Below are positions 23,405-35,410 of a DNA stretch of 64,000 nt, in pieces (the stretch's first letter is position 1; every line of letters begins with the position of its first letter). The DNA is taken from positions 62,001-126,000 of the forward strand of contig MEHQ01001964.1 in the NCBI GenBank assembly GCA_008828725.1. Reading direction: 5' to 3'. The DNA comes from Saccharina japonica. Its lineage: Eukaryota; Sar; Phaeophyceae; Laminariales; Laminariaceae. The notes beneath the pieces were generated by a model that was not told the origin of the DNA, did no database searches, and saw only the letters and a program-made list of their open reading frames with translations. The position numbers and the translations under genes are program-made.

Positions 23405-24664
23405 GATGGATGGGTGTTGGTTTGAGTGGGCTTGCGTACAATCTGCCCCGTTATCGTAGCAGCGGTCGTATCATTAGTTTTAGTTATCTACCTTCCGTCC
23501 CTCCACTCTTGTACGAACTGGCAAATCGCTGTCGATGTGTTACTTCAGCCTTTGCGTTTTCGTATACTCTACAAGGTTCCCCTTCGGGATGTTGATCACT
23601 TGAAATCCCGGGGGTGTCGCAAGTCGAAAAGAGATCGCACATGCGCCATAGTTCTCTTTTTTGAGCAAACATGTGGCATATTAGACTGCTGTCTTGTTTA
23701 AAGGAAAAAATAGTGCGTAGCGACCGCCATTGCTAACGAAAAATATTGATAGTGTATCGGAGGTACAGTGGGCTACCGGTGTATAGAAATTAAGTTCGTC
23801 GTCCAGGATCAACGACTTATTTTGTTTCCGACGTCGATCTAGCTATTTTGTGTAATAAGGTATAAATACGATGACACACTGGTGAGCTGTGTTTTAAAAC
23901 CGAAGTTTTCTTTTGTTTGTGCCAACTTAAGCTCGTTTTTCTTGACCCTTAGTTTATGAACTGCAGGAACCCACTACTACGAGTATTTGTGTTGAATGGT
24001 GATTTGTTATCTCGAGTAGATCCACGAACAACTCGTGAATCGCGACGCCATTTCGTGTGCCCGAACTCCGAAAATAATTAATTTACTCTAATTCTGGTAC
24101 GAAATAATATGAAATTGCAAATGCAATCTCATTATTTTATTAGTTTGCCCAGATTGCACCCCCGCACCTGAAAATGTTAAATATAAAACGTTATTTTTTG
24201 TCGTGCGGTTTGACGCGTAGAAGCACGTACCCAAACACAAATACAGTACCGGCTCGCTCATTAGAAACCAGAAATCGGGCTTAGGCTGACTTCCTTATTT
24301 GAGAAAGGGGTGTGTTCCACACTAACTTCAGTATAATTGCGGTCGAGTTTCTTATTTCCCCCGTAATGTCTAGGCTGAGTTTATTGTAGGGCACTTTCTT
24401 TTGAGAGGGCCGGTAGTGTAGTTCGGAAGAGTGCGGGAAACCAAACCGACCGGTACATAAGGTTTTGTGAATAAAAAAAAGTGAAATCACGATCTGCAAC
24501 ATTTGTTTTTGTCGTGGCTACGAGTACTGTTTTGTAGTAAATGCGCCTGATAAAGGTACTTCGTGTGTAATCCACGCAACCCAATGGTATATTATATCTC
24601 GGGACCGGTATAAGGGCATACAGCTGACTACGCTGCGTGCACCGATTGTGGACAGCAAGCGGCT
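23391..24664. repeat. 1.27 kb near-identical direct repeat, copy 2
   Basis: This is the partner of 20622-21923. At 24664 the two diverge sharply: copy 2 continues into a GC-rich CCCCGAAGCATCCGCTGG sequence, while copy 1 continues with AGTCAAGCACC. Confidence 0.9.
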
Positions 24665-26044
24665 CCCCGAAGCATCCGCTGGGCGCTGGCGAGCCGCACT
24701 TGGCGGCCTCGAAACCTCGAGGAGGAGGCGGCGCAGCGCAAACAAAAACGAAGCAAAACACCCTGATAATCCGGGCGAGGCCGGGCAGACAACCTGTGAG
24801 GTTGACATCTCGCCAGCCGGGCCACACTACAGCCGCACATATCACGCAGAGTGCATAAACGAAGTACACATATTTCTTTTACGAAGGCTATACACACACA
24901 CGGAGCGGACCTATACGAAGAGTACCCAATACCGGTACGACAGAAGAAGTGACTGCTGTATACAGAACAACAGTACCGACAGCATAGCACAGAGCACATA
25001 CAATAAACAATACACAACGATTAAGTATACATAGAGCACACACAGCTATATCTGTTTGTTGTGCTGGAGAGCAGAGTGTGCACACGATAAATAGTACACA
25101 ACGCTGTACAGATGAGTATATGCACAAGATAGTTCTGAAAGAGCTGGTTCCCGACGAGTCCCGCCCCGGTCCTCTAGGATAAGAAGAGTATTTACTACTT
25201 TTTGGGCGGGTACCCTGGTACACGTTTAGCAGCCGAGGACTCGTCTAAGGGTACCCGTCGAACACCTGGGTACCCCGGTGCCCGGGGCCCAAATTCTCGG
25301 CGAGTATGAAGTGTTATCCATACCCGTGATGGGTATTGGCCGTTTTGTTGTTTTCAATCGCTGCTGTACTGCGTGGGTACGTCAAATCAGAGGGGGGGTT
25401 TTTGCTGGAATCACATACATCAAACATGCACACACGCATACACAAAGAAAAAGACTGAACACAGCAGTAGTTCGTAGCTGTCACAGTTAGACCTGCTGGA
25501 TTCCCCCCGCTAGCTGTGTGCTACGGGCCCTGCGCACGCAAACAGGACACCACAGCCGTCACAAAAGCAGCAATCTGAACAGCGGCTACTACGTGTTATG
25601 CAGCTTCTTTCTACTACTGGTGCACCAAAACACTCGTATTCGTACGTACGTAGATCGACCTATCGTTCACGTAGATAGAGAGGAAAATATATTATGCCTA
25701 CGTACTCGTACTGCTGTAGATAGTACTCGTAGATCTGTGTATGTATGTACTCTACGTAGATTCAGAGATCTTGGAACCAAATTTATAAGTTGTGGATGTG
25801 ATTTTTCAAGCGTCTCCCTACAACTGCTGCTACTGCTGTAGACAGCCCAGAGAGAGCAGGCGCATGCAACACGGTATCAACTACTGCTGCACGACGCTTG
25901 ATGTATGGTTCGTTCCATGTCGGTGTGGTCCTTGTGGTCTCGTGCGTGGTGTGTGTTGTATGTTCGGTTCATGTCGCGGGTCAAAAACGAAGCATCAAAA
26001 TTCATCATAGCATGAAACAACAGTCGTATGGCGGGAGTTTCACA
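24665..26044. other. Intergenic, no gene recognised
   Basis: A GC-rich start (24665-24830) is followed by low-complexity CA/TA-rich text and GGTACC-rich text near 25205-25280. Open frames lack motifs. Confidence 0.4.
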
Positions 26045-26280
26045 GTAGTTGCGAGGCGGTGCCAAGTCGGAACGCCTCCCCCGAGTTATTTGCCAGAATT
26101 GGGGACGTTAAAGGCCCAGAGCACGCCCCACGGGCCTCGGCCGGGCCCCGCACTTGCGCCGTGGCGTACACGCGGCCCCCCTGCGTGCCCCGCAGCCGAC
26201 AACGCGAGAAAAGACCCTCGGCCGGAGATGAAAAGTGAAAGTGTTCCGGGAAAATGTCGATTTGGTACCTATACATACAT
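26045..26280 (-). repeat. Dispersed GC-rich repeat family A, copy 2
   Basis: Matches 8840-9080 (shared CCAGAGCACGCCCCACGG and TGCGCCGTGG). It ends before the tRNA-like head seen beside copy 1. Confidence 0.75.
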
Positions 26281-28190
26281 CGCTCGTTTTCACCTGGTCA
26301 ACACTAGGATGTGCAACATAAGGGCAGGCTAAATTCCGCTGAGCCTGGACTCGATATAGTGGTTGAAGACCAACCCTGTGAAGGGTTCCTACCACGTACA
26401 CCTCTCTGACGATAACCCCTTCTCGTGGGGTTTGCTATTTCTTACAGTTCACGTAATGGTCTCGTTCTCGACCCTATTGATCGATCCCACACCCCGAACT
26501 GGCACGGGCTGGACTGCTTCCACATTTATTGCATCGAACGTTCAACTAAGAGAGAAATTCTCGAGAGCTCAATCATTATGTGCTAACCGTTCAGCAACGT
26601 ACAATTACGCTATGCGCACAAAAATATAAACATCGGTATTTTATTATCATCAGCTTGACCTCATGTGTCTGTCGTGCCCCCTACGACGGCGGGCTAGAGA
26701 GAGTTAGCAAAGTGTACGGAAGAGGTAGTATCTCGCACGGTTAGGAGCAGTCGCCCGTCAAATCTCGAAACTGGTTATGCATCTGGCGATAAATTCTGAG
26801 GCTCCGACGCATCAACAAAGCTAGCCGTGCCACTGCAAATGATAACACAGCGGGCGCGTATCTGTTGAACGTAGTCAGGTCCCTTGTGATTATACGGTTC
26901 ATGGTTATTTAGGGTTTGTAAGACCTCATCTACCAGATGTGCCAGTATCGGCTATGGTAAACACCCTGTCTATTAATAAGCGTCCTCCCTCGTTGGTGAC
27001 CATTTATGTGGTAAACAACCTTTTGAGGTTAGAGCCTAATACTTCGTATCTTAAGGCTAGTTACTGAAATGTCCGGTCGCCTAGCCGAATTCGCGATGAT
27101 GGCTGCTGATGCGGCTGGTCGCTCCGACTACCAGCATAAAAATATCCACACAGTGAGCCGGAACTATTTGCCATGAGCATATTTCCCGATTGATGTGCTA
27201 CAACACTGACCTACTTGCTTTCCTCGACACTCTGAATGGTTGTCGTTACTATATACGTACGCCGGGCTACACTTTCTGTAACTCGCAGCCACCGAATTCG
27301 AAGTGGTATTGGGTAACAGTATCATGAATCGCATTTGCGGTAGCGTTACCCCTTACACCGATTTCCTTGAACTATCGCACCCTGTACATGGACAGGTACG
27401 CTACTTCTTCGAACAGCATCGGTGCTTGAGCATTTAACATCGCGTCTAGTGACGTCCCCTCTGAAGTGGGCTTAGCGAAGATACATAATTCCCAGTACGG
27501 CGCCGCCAAAAGTGTATTTGAAGAAGCGGTGCTTCATATATGTGACTTCGGACGTGGCTTGATACGATATTTATATTCAGCGTGCAAAGCGCTTTCTATC
27601 ATTAGAAGCGTCTGCAACAGGACAAGTGGTCGTTTGAAGGCCACATGTATAGGGTTAGCTGCTATGTGCAAACTGACCTGAAGTAATACTGGCTTGTTTT
27701 GGTTTCAAGGTTGGTCTGCCACTTGCCTATTGTGCTGTACCTCGTAGCGGATAGCTGGCCACGAAATCAACTTACATTATATATCGAGAAGTCTGTGGTG
27801 ACTGTAGATTAGCTGGAAGACGTAGATGCCGCCATGTATTGTACACGATTGTTCGAAGTGACGCAGAGGCGAAGTTGGAAACGGGACTGGACAGAAGCAA
27901 GTTTTCCCTAACTTCAGCTAGCTGCAGATTGGTTTAGACTGCGGGACCGAATGCCCTTCTAACTCCGTGGAACACCTTATACGCCGTCAACTCTTTGTTG
28001 GTAGAATGGTTGATAACATTCAATCGAGCGTTACATCGCAAGTTGGTTGGTTTCTGGGGTGAACTTAGTCTCTGTACGATAGTATGTGACATCAACTCAT
28101 TTTTCCCCTTCGACGTTTGTGATGGAATACCTGCGGTAATCGCCCTATTGCAGATAACGGCGGGCAGCTTCTGCAAGCCGACGGGAGGGG
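26281..28190. other. Upstream region of the glycosyltransferase gene, no other gene seen
   Basis: Unique-looking sequence of ordinary base composition without tandem repeats. It may hold the promoter and 5' leader of the gene at 28191. No TATA box could be singled out, and scattered open frames have no motif. Confidence 0.4.
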
Positions 28191-29156
28191 ATGAAGCTTA
28201 AACTGCGCTGGAGCGTTGCCGTTTCCGTGGTAGTTTGCCCTCCTGCGACAATTTTCACTTGCTTGCCATCGTCCTCGGTCGGGGCGACATTGTCGGTGAA
28301 GGCGATCCCGTCGGAATTTTCAAACACAACTACGTGTGGCGACTGGGGGTCGTGGGCACCTCCTCGTGTAGACCCCGCGATCGTGATGCAAGTTGTCAGC
28401 CAAGGGTACGTGGACCTTGAACGAAACTTTATCCGGCTGATGGAGCTGAACTCGGCTTTTACACGCCAGAATCTATTTCTCATGTGCCTGGATGATGCGT
28501 CTGTGCCAATTTTCGCACATTTGGGGATCCACTGTGTGCCTCTGGGTATGCTAACCCTACAAACTCACGAAGACCTGTGGAAGATTAGGGTCAACGTTTT
28601 GTCATGTTTGGTGGCAGAGGGCTACAACGTTATACTATCAGATTCGGACGCTCTCTGGCTCGGCGATCCCATGGACTATATTGACTTCATGAGCAGCAGC
28701 AACGTGATCGCTTCTCGTGGAGGATATCCTCGTACCATTGGGATCGAGTGGGGTGCTACTATGTGCATGGGTTTCGCCATGTTTAAAGCAACGGGCGCGG
28801 CAATGAACACGTTCCAGGATGCCATGGAGCGTATCGTGCAGGAGACTGGAGATGACCAAATCGCAGTCAATCGAGCGGCACTCGAGCTTGGCATTGTTTG
28901 GGATCAGGGTAGCGACATGCGCTACACACTGAGCACGGAGTTTGGAAAGGGGATCATTGCAGATCTATCTGGCGATGATGGCAAATCTTTTGAGATTGCA
29001 TTACTCCCGCACAACACGTTCACACGTCAATGCACCCGTACGCCTATAAATAACGAAACCATGGTAGCGCACTGCTTCCATAAGAAGAGAGCAGATGCAA
29101 AAACAAGCTGGATGAAAGAGCTTAACCTATGGTCCCCAAATGAGGTCACCCCTTGA
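28191..29156 (+). CDS. GT77-like glycosyltransferase (nucleotide-diphospho-sugar transferase)
   Basis: An intact 321-codon single-exon ORF. The N-terminus (residues 4-35) has a short basic lead then a hydrophobic stretch, consistent with a signal anchor and Golgi-lumen location. The core matches the nucleotide-diphospho-sugar transferase fold of Pfam PF03407/GT77. Visible parts are GYNVILSDSDALWLGDP at residues 144-160 with the metal-binding DSD (151-153), GDDQIAVN at 220-227, LLPHNTF at 271-277, and the C-terminal MVAHCFHKK near 291-299. The known GT77 reaction is transfer of a sugar from a nucleotide sugar to a cell-wall polysaccharide or glycoprotein; donor and acceptor cannot be read from sequence here. 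Length is short but near that of the catalytic domain. The start is the first ATG before the hydrophobic stretch. No frameshift is seen, and it stands alone among repeats. It is the best ordinary host gene in the window. Confidence 0.88.
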   Translation: MKLKLRWSVAVSVVVCPPATIFTCLPSSSVGATLSVKAIPSEFSNTTTCGDWGSWAPPRVDPAIVMQVVSQGYVDLERNFIRLMELNSAFTRQNLFLMCLDDASVPIFAHLGIHCVPLGMLTLQTHEDLWKIRVNVLSCLVAEGYNVILSDSDALWLGDPMDYIDFMSSSNVIASRGGYPRTIGIEWGATMCMGFAMFKATGAAMNTFQDAMERIVQETGDDQIAVNRAALELGIVWDQGSDMRYTLSTEFGKGIIADLSGDDGKSFEIALLPHNTFTRQCTRTPINNETMVAHCFHKKRADAKTSWMKELNLWSPNEVTP

Positions 29157-30620
29157 ACTTCGAAGCAATTTGATACAGGTTGTGGGTGTATAGACGGTTG
29201 CAACGTGCCGAGTCGCTGCACACACACGTTTCGAGACTCCGGCTATCTTGATAGCAATGTTCCACATCAGCTTTGGTTTGGGTTAGTTGGATACGTTCAA
29301 GGCTGGTCTCAGTGTGTTTGCTTGAATCACGATTTTATCCAAAACATCAACAGTAGCCGTTGTTATTAGAGGTATGAGCCCGAAAACGAAAACCATTGCC
29401 AGGTAGGCAATATGTTTTGTCAGGTATTATAGATCGTCGTAAAGGTGCCAGGTATCCTACTCTTTAGGTTCCCTTGATAATGGAGAAAAAATGTTTTTGC
29501 TACGCGGTGCGCATTTTCTCGTGAGACCACTCGGTGAGCGAGGTAGAGATAGTCCAGATATCAACATGAACTCACGGCGCATCAAATGTCTTCACCACCG
29601 ACGCCACCGCTGCCAATGTAAGGGCCTAGTGCCATTGTGTTTTTTAATTCGTCGATGTGTTTGAAGCGAGGCCCTATAGCCCCAGCCGACTATGAAATAG
29701 TCAACTCAAGTCAGTTTGTTAAGACAACTTAAATTAGCCGGGAAGTTCAGATAATATACAGTCAAGTTCTCCAGTCTTTTAAATCGGAGTCTCATGGTTC
29801 CATAAATAATGTCATAAACCAAAATGACGCACACAGACAATATGTGTTATGTAAAACAAACCAAAGTGTGTTTATTTACGTACACTGAATTGTTTTAACA
29901 GGGGTTTACTCTTAGGTAACCCACCACGGCCCCTAGAACAAGGGGACAGTTGGAATCAAGTGCTTTCATTAAAGTTGAAATATAGCGATTTCATTAAAGT
30001 TGAAATCGAGCGATTTCATGAGTATTAAGAGCAAGTGATTTCATGAAATTTGAGATCAAGAAATTCCATGAAAGTTAAAATCCAGTAATAGGTTGCGTGC
30101 AGGGTTTTTAGTGTGCTCTCGAAATTTCTCAAACGATTCCGGTGCAATGGGAAAAATCACCCCGCACACAAGAAAAAAAACTGCATCACCCATGCGACAG
30201 CAGTCATTCGACGATTGACCGTCAATTTCGACACAAACTCAGGCCATGACTGACCAACTTCGTACCGGGCAAGGACAGCAAACGTACACAGCGGCCTCAA
30301 ACGTTTCATTGCGACCTGTAGTCTAGGGGGCGAGCGGTTGCTTGTGACGTCTTACGGTCTTCGTCTAAACTATAAAAAAAACATAGTTTTTGACACCGGA
30401 GAGGGATCGAGGGTTTTTGTCGTCTGTTGTCAACAAATCAGTTGCCAAGTGTTTATTATCAGACGCCTGGTCAGCGCCCGCCACGTATCATCGACCGAGG
30501 TATGAGAACTGTGACACTAGGGTGGGTCGGAGCCCTTAACGAGCGCGATCCGTCCAGAGTTCATGAGGCAGTAGTTGGGTTTGTAGACCGATGCCAAACT
30601 CAAACAATTGTCTATTTCGT
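29157..30620. other. Intergenic, one AT-rich minisatellite
   Basis: An imperfect 27-30 bp repeat (GCGATTTCATTAAAGTTGAA-like) occupies about 29955-30085. The rest shows no gene or element I can support. Confidence 0.45.
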
Positions 30621-30625
30621 GTAGC

Positions 30626-30900
30626 CTCCGGTCCTTCGACCGGAGACTCAAAAACCTTAATCCCAAATATGATGCCAGATTTTCAAGATAATAGGCGTGA
30701 CAAAAGTGGCTCCAGTTATCAAGTTAGTCGGCGTGACAGAAACGTGGCCCCATAAATCAAGTTCTCCGGTCCTTGGACCGGAGACTCAGAAAGCATAATT
30801 CCAAAAGTGTTCCCGATTTTCAAGATAATAGGCGTGACAAAAGTGGCCCCAGTTTTCAAGTCAATCAGCGTGACAGAAAAGTGACCCCCTCTCATCACAC
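30626..30900. repeat. About 140 bp tandem duplication with CTCCGGTC hairpins
   Basis: Two copies start with CTCCGGTCCTTCGACCGGAG (near 30627) and CTCCGGTCCTTGGACCGGAG (near 30766), each a short perfect hairpin. Both continue with GATTTTCAAGATAATAGGCG and similar text. Confidence 0.8.
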
Positions 30901-31530
30901 CACGGGTACCCCCTTGACCCCTCGACCCTCAAAGCCCGTTCTTGGCTTACAGCAGCGGCGTCGCGACAGTTTTTGCACGCCTCGACAGCCAAGCACACAC
31001 CATGGGCCTCGGCCGAGTATCAGCAACAGAGGTGGGGTGTGCGCGACACGCCGAGGACAACAGCGCGAACAGAGCAGATCAGCACGCAAACACGCCGAGC
31101 ACTGAGTGACCTTGAGGAGTTCCACATCTGTGATGAATATTGTTTGCGCAGGGGGAAGGGGGGTTGTGATGATCTGGGAGCTGCGAAGGTCGCGCTGGCG
31201 CGGGTATGAGTACATGCAACGCCTCGCCACGTGTATGAGTACATATCACAGCAGCAGCAGCACAACAGCAGTAGTACAGTACAGGGCACCTAATAAGAAA
31301 CAAGGAATATGGTCCAGGCTCGATTTGGTATTTGCGAGAGGGTGCTTTCTACACTGATTTCAAGATAACGACTCCCGAATTTCTTATTTTCCTCTAAATC
31401 CTCATTAGCCTGTTTCTTAGTAGGTGTCCTCCTGTACTGCTGTACGTCAACGCTCGGATGCTTCGTTGTGTCAAATTTCAAAATAATACCAAGACAGGTC
31501 GACTCGAGCGCACTCGGCGCGTCGCCGCCA
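30850..31530. repeat. Dispersed repeat family C, copy 1
   Basis: Aligns with 33085-33605. Shared text includes AGCAAGCACACACCATG-like and GAGGTGGGGTGTG runs, AGCAGATCAGCACGCAAA, and later CAACGCTCGGATGCTTCGTT and CGAGCGCACTCGGCGCG (31450-31520). Copy 1 has about 150-200 bp more in the middle. Confidence 0.75.
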
Positions 31531-32274
31531 GACCAGAGGCAGCCAGCGTGGCTTCGGACGCTTGGGTAGTTTGGCGCTGGCGTATAGCACACAGACACAG
31601 GCAGAGCATACCAATACCTGAGGCAGTTCAAACGCTGCTTATTTTATGCCAACAACAATGAGCAGTAGAGGCAGGTAGACGGCAGGTATCCAGACCGCTC
31701 GGTATCATAGCTGCTGCATTGCACATACAGCTCTGTCCCGTAATAGAGGAACTTTTTAATGTAGTTACGTATTAATTTCAATACATTTCTTATATTTCGG
31801 GACGGAGTGGTACCAAGAAGAGCGTAGAGACAAGGAAGAATCAGACACCGCATCACCTACAAATACAACGTGCATAGTAGTAGGAATGGCTGCGGTAATA
31901 ACCACACCTCCCCCGATAAAAACACAAAAGCTTGACCCACGTCAAGAAGTCAGTCGCTGTGCTGAGTGTTCTCTCCTCCCGCGTGCATGTGACATCCACC
32001 CTCCGAGAGAGCCTATCTGACGAGCAAAGCTCATGCCTGATGATGGCACCGCTACTTTATACGCACCTGGTATTTTATCGCACTGCATCTATCTGCGTAC
32101 CGTATCTGCGTACAGCGTATCCGAGAGATTATTTTACGTTTTTGGCAGATTTTCCAGGTGCGTACGTATGTTTGTTCATTGTGCGTGCGGATCACTTTGA
32201 TTGCACGTATTATTTTTTTCGGATCATACGGTCCGGACCGCCCACCCAAAATGCAAGTGATTTCATTTCCCAAC

Positions 32275-32870
32275 TATCATTTTCACACCCTCCCCAGCCG
32301 CTCATTGGTCGTGCGCTGTACGGCCTTCTCATGTTCGTGATGCCTCTTCAGTTTAACAGTTACATGACGATTCAGGATTTTATGTGTTGAGGATTATGTG
32401 GATCTTGACGACTGGGTGCATATATATGTGACGACGCACACTGTCACTTCCTGCTATTCGTACCCCTAATAAACGACTTGAATCATCAAACCATCGCTTG
32501 TCTCTGGGTGTGTTTTGACTATCTTGCTTGGAGCTGACGAACACCGCAAAGAGGAGGCGTCGTTTGCGGATGGTCATCTCAACGCTCACGCATTGTGCCT
32601 TCTTGAGAGCCTTGGCGGACGACATGATAAGATGGTCGATGCGTTGTCGGCGATGGAAACTAATGGTCCGTACGTATGAGGAAGTTGTGGTGTGCCGTTC
32701 GGAGCTCAGCAAAGTGCTCCTGGACAAGGGTCCACGTCACACACCTGTACAGCAGTGTCTCCATCACCTCGCGGCCTTTAGCATGCGCACATTTAGAGTA
32801 AACGGGACATCCTCCATATCATACAGCTCCCGCTTGAACCGCGATCAGCACCTCCAACACTCTGATTAAC
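32275..32870 (-). pseudogene. LINE reverse transcriptase C-terminal fragment, second copy
   Basis: On the minus strand, 32870-32520 matches the 1600-1860 part of the first LINE: RLNRERYDMED-like text, CRRWKLMV in reverse, and KALKKAQCVSVEMTIRKRRL. The match resumes at 32335-32290 (GTACAGCGCACGACCAATGA against GTATAGCGCACGACCAATGG at 1877). The 184 bp in between is foreign to the LINE. Both pieces are dead. Confidence 0.75.
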
Positions 32871-32888
32871 AACAATCTTCTCTTACGA

Positions 32889-33073
32889 TAGATTGAGACT
32901 GGAGACAAGCAACGCGGATGATACTCAATCGATTGCGATACTACTCGTAACACATTGGACAACACTTACTACTTGGTCGATAATAATGCGGCCCTTTCTC
33001 AACACCTTTTTTTTTAGTTAAGGGGAAGACCGGAGACTAGCAACGCGAATGTTACTCATTCGATTGCGGTACT
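32889..33073. repeat. 137 bp tandem duplication
   Basis: AGACTGGAGACAAGCAACGC (32889) recurs as AGACCGGAGACTAGCAACGC (33026). Both are followed by GATG..ACTCA(A/T)TCGATTGCG. Confidence 0.75.
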
Positions 33074-33084
33074 AACACAATTAA

Positions 33085-33475
33085 TAAGCGTGATAGAAAA
33101 ATGACCCCTGAAATCACACCCCGGGTAGCCCCTTGTCCGCTCGACCGTCAAAGCTCGTTCTGGGCTTACAGCAGCAGCGTCGCGCTAGTTTTTGCACGTA
33201 TCAACAGCCTAGCACACACCATGCGCCTCGGCGGAGTATCAGCGTCAGAGGTGGGGTGTGTGCGACACGCAGAAGACAGCAGCACGCACCGAGCAGATCA
33301 GCACGCAAAAACGCAGAGCACTGACTGACCTTTGGGAGTTCCACATATATTATGAATATTGGTTTTGAAAAAGGGGGGTTGTGATGAGCTGCGAAGGTCG
33401 CGGACATGCCACGCCTCACTCGATCGCCTCTTCAGCTCGCAACATCAACGGTTACTCTGAATCGGTACAGCGCCA

Positions 33476-33508
<33 letters not shown>

Positions 33509-33605
33509 CAACAGCAGTCAGTCAACGCTCGGATGCTTCGTTGTGTCAAAATAAAAATAAATAAAAAAGACAGGTCGATTCGAGCGCACTCGGCGCGTCC
33601 GATCG
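33085..33605. repeat. Dispersed repeat family C, copy 2
   Basis: Matches family C copy 1 (see 30850-31530). Its right part overlaps the CAG/CTG foldback. Confidence 0.75.
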
Positions 33606-33622
33606 TTGACTGACTGTACTGC

Positions 33623-33666
<44 letters not shown>
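33479..33666. repeat. (CAG)n ... (CTG)n foldback
   Basis: A CAG run at 33479-33516 is followed by CAGTCAGTCAACG. After about 65 bp come CGTTGACTGACTG (33603-33615) and a CTG run to 33666. The two arms are inverted copies, so the strand can fold into a long stem with CAG against CTG. Confidence 0.85.
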
Positions 33667-33667
<1 letters not shown>

Positions 33668-34068
33668 AACGTCTACGTGTACGGAGAGGCGCGCGCCGAG
33701 TGCGCTTCGCTTCGTCTCTAGGCCCGACCCGCGCCAGCCGACTGTACTGCTAATCACCACTCTTTACCAAGCTGCTACAACTGCATGTACCACATTTAAA
33801 CGCCGTGTATGCCAAGAAAAACAGCATGTACCATACTGCTACTACTGCGGTGTACCGTACTCCTGTACACAATAACCAGTCTGTACCATGCTGTTACAAG
33901 TGCGCTATACCATACTGCTATACACAATAACCGCCCTGTACCATCCTGCTGCTTTTGCTGTGTACGGCGGTCGACTTGCGGAGTGACGAAAGCATCGCTT
34001 TCGCCCCCAGCCTATTCGCCGTCACACGTGGCCACTTGGCTACCCCGAAACACTAATCTGTAAAACTG

Positions 34069-35410
34069 TTTGGAATGATGTAGTAAGGCGTAGGGCGGCG
34101 TAGGGTGTCGCATGTCTTTTCACTTGGAATTGATGTAGAGGAACACCTGCTGTGGGCGGTTCTGGGAGCGCACTGGGCCGTCTCGGCCCCGGATTTCGCC
34201 GAGGGAGGGTGTGCTGGGGTGCGCGAGGGGCGAAACCGGCCCGCGGGTGGCGCGGCGGCCGGCACTCGCCCCGGCGCGACAGGCGCCCCAACCTCCCAGC
34301 CGCTGCTGTACTTTCGTTTACGGGGTGTGTGTGTGGCTGTATACAAGGGCGGTCACGCCTCAAAAACGAAGACATTATCTGTTATTATATTCTCGGCCAC
34401 GGATTTTTTTCAGAAATAAATGAGGCCGGGTGCTCTGTGGCGACACCGGTCGAGCGTTAGAACGGCCATCGACAGGCACGGCCAGTGAAACGCGAGGCAG
34501 GCGCCGAGGGAGACAGGGTTCGAGAGGGAGTGTGGCCTCGTACGCGTGTAGTCGGTGCCGCGGAGGTGGAGAGAGCGGTATCGCGCGTACATGGCAGCCA
34601 GCAGCAAGGACCCCTCGATATATTTGACAGGAGTTCTAGTATTTCCGGAACAAATTATTGCCAGGGGCCCGGGGACAGTTGTTCATTTTTTCACTTTGTT
34701 CGCCATCCTTTTTCTTTTTTGGGAAATGGTCATCCGTATAACTAGTTTGGAATGATGGGCGTAGGGCGTAGGGCGTAGCGCGTAGCGCGTAGGGCTTTGG
34801 GCGGCGTAGGGTGTAGTATGTCTTTTTTCACTTGGAATTAGTGTGAAGGAGCACCTGCTGTGGGCGGTGCCGGAAGCGCCCTGGGTCGTCTTGGTGTGGC
34901 CCCGGATTTCGACGAGCGAGGGTGTGCTGGGGTGCGCCAGGGGCGAGACCGGCCCGCGGGTGGCGCGACGGCCCGCGCTCGCCCCGATACGACCGGCGCC
35001 TCAACCTCCCTGCTGCTGCTTTTCTTGCGTTGCGGTGTGTGTGTGTGCTTGGTATATAAGGGCTGTTCCTCGTCAAAAACGAAGACATGATCGGTTATAA
35101 TATTCCCGGGGCCGCATGTTTTTGGGAGATTAATCCGGGTGCCCTGTGACAACAACGATCGAGCGTTAGATCGGCTATCGACAGGCACGGCGAGCAAAAC
35201 GCGAGGCGGGCGCCGGTGGAGACAGCGTCGGAGAGGGGCTCTGGCCTCGAACGGGCGGAGTCGACGCCGGGGTGGCGGAGAGAGCGGCGTCGCTCGTACA
35301 CCGGTGCCAGTAGCAGGAACCGTTCGAGATTTCTTGCAGGAGTTCGAATTTTTCCCGAAAAAGTTATTTCTCGGGGCCCGGGGACAGTCTTTTTAGTTTT
35401 TTCACCAAAG
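34069..35410. repeat. 677 bp tandem duplication, two copies
   Basis: Copy 1 spans 34069-34745 and copy 2 spans 34746-about 35410. Both start TTTGGAATGATG, and both hold a GTAGGGCG-rich start, CACCTGCTGTGGGCGGT, a GC-rich core with GGTGTGCTGGGGTGCGC, GAGCGTTAGA.CGGC.ATCG and GGGGCCCGGGGACAGT. Divergence is moderate, with indels. Open frames differ between copies, so I do not call a protein. Confidence 0.88.

Noticed and set aside
34105..35090. Gly/Arg/Pro-rich frames in both copies of the 677 bp duplication
   Set aside because: The frames that stay open are not the same in the two copies, as expected for GC-rich non-coding DNA.
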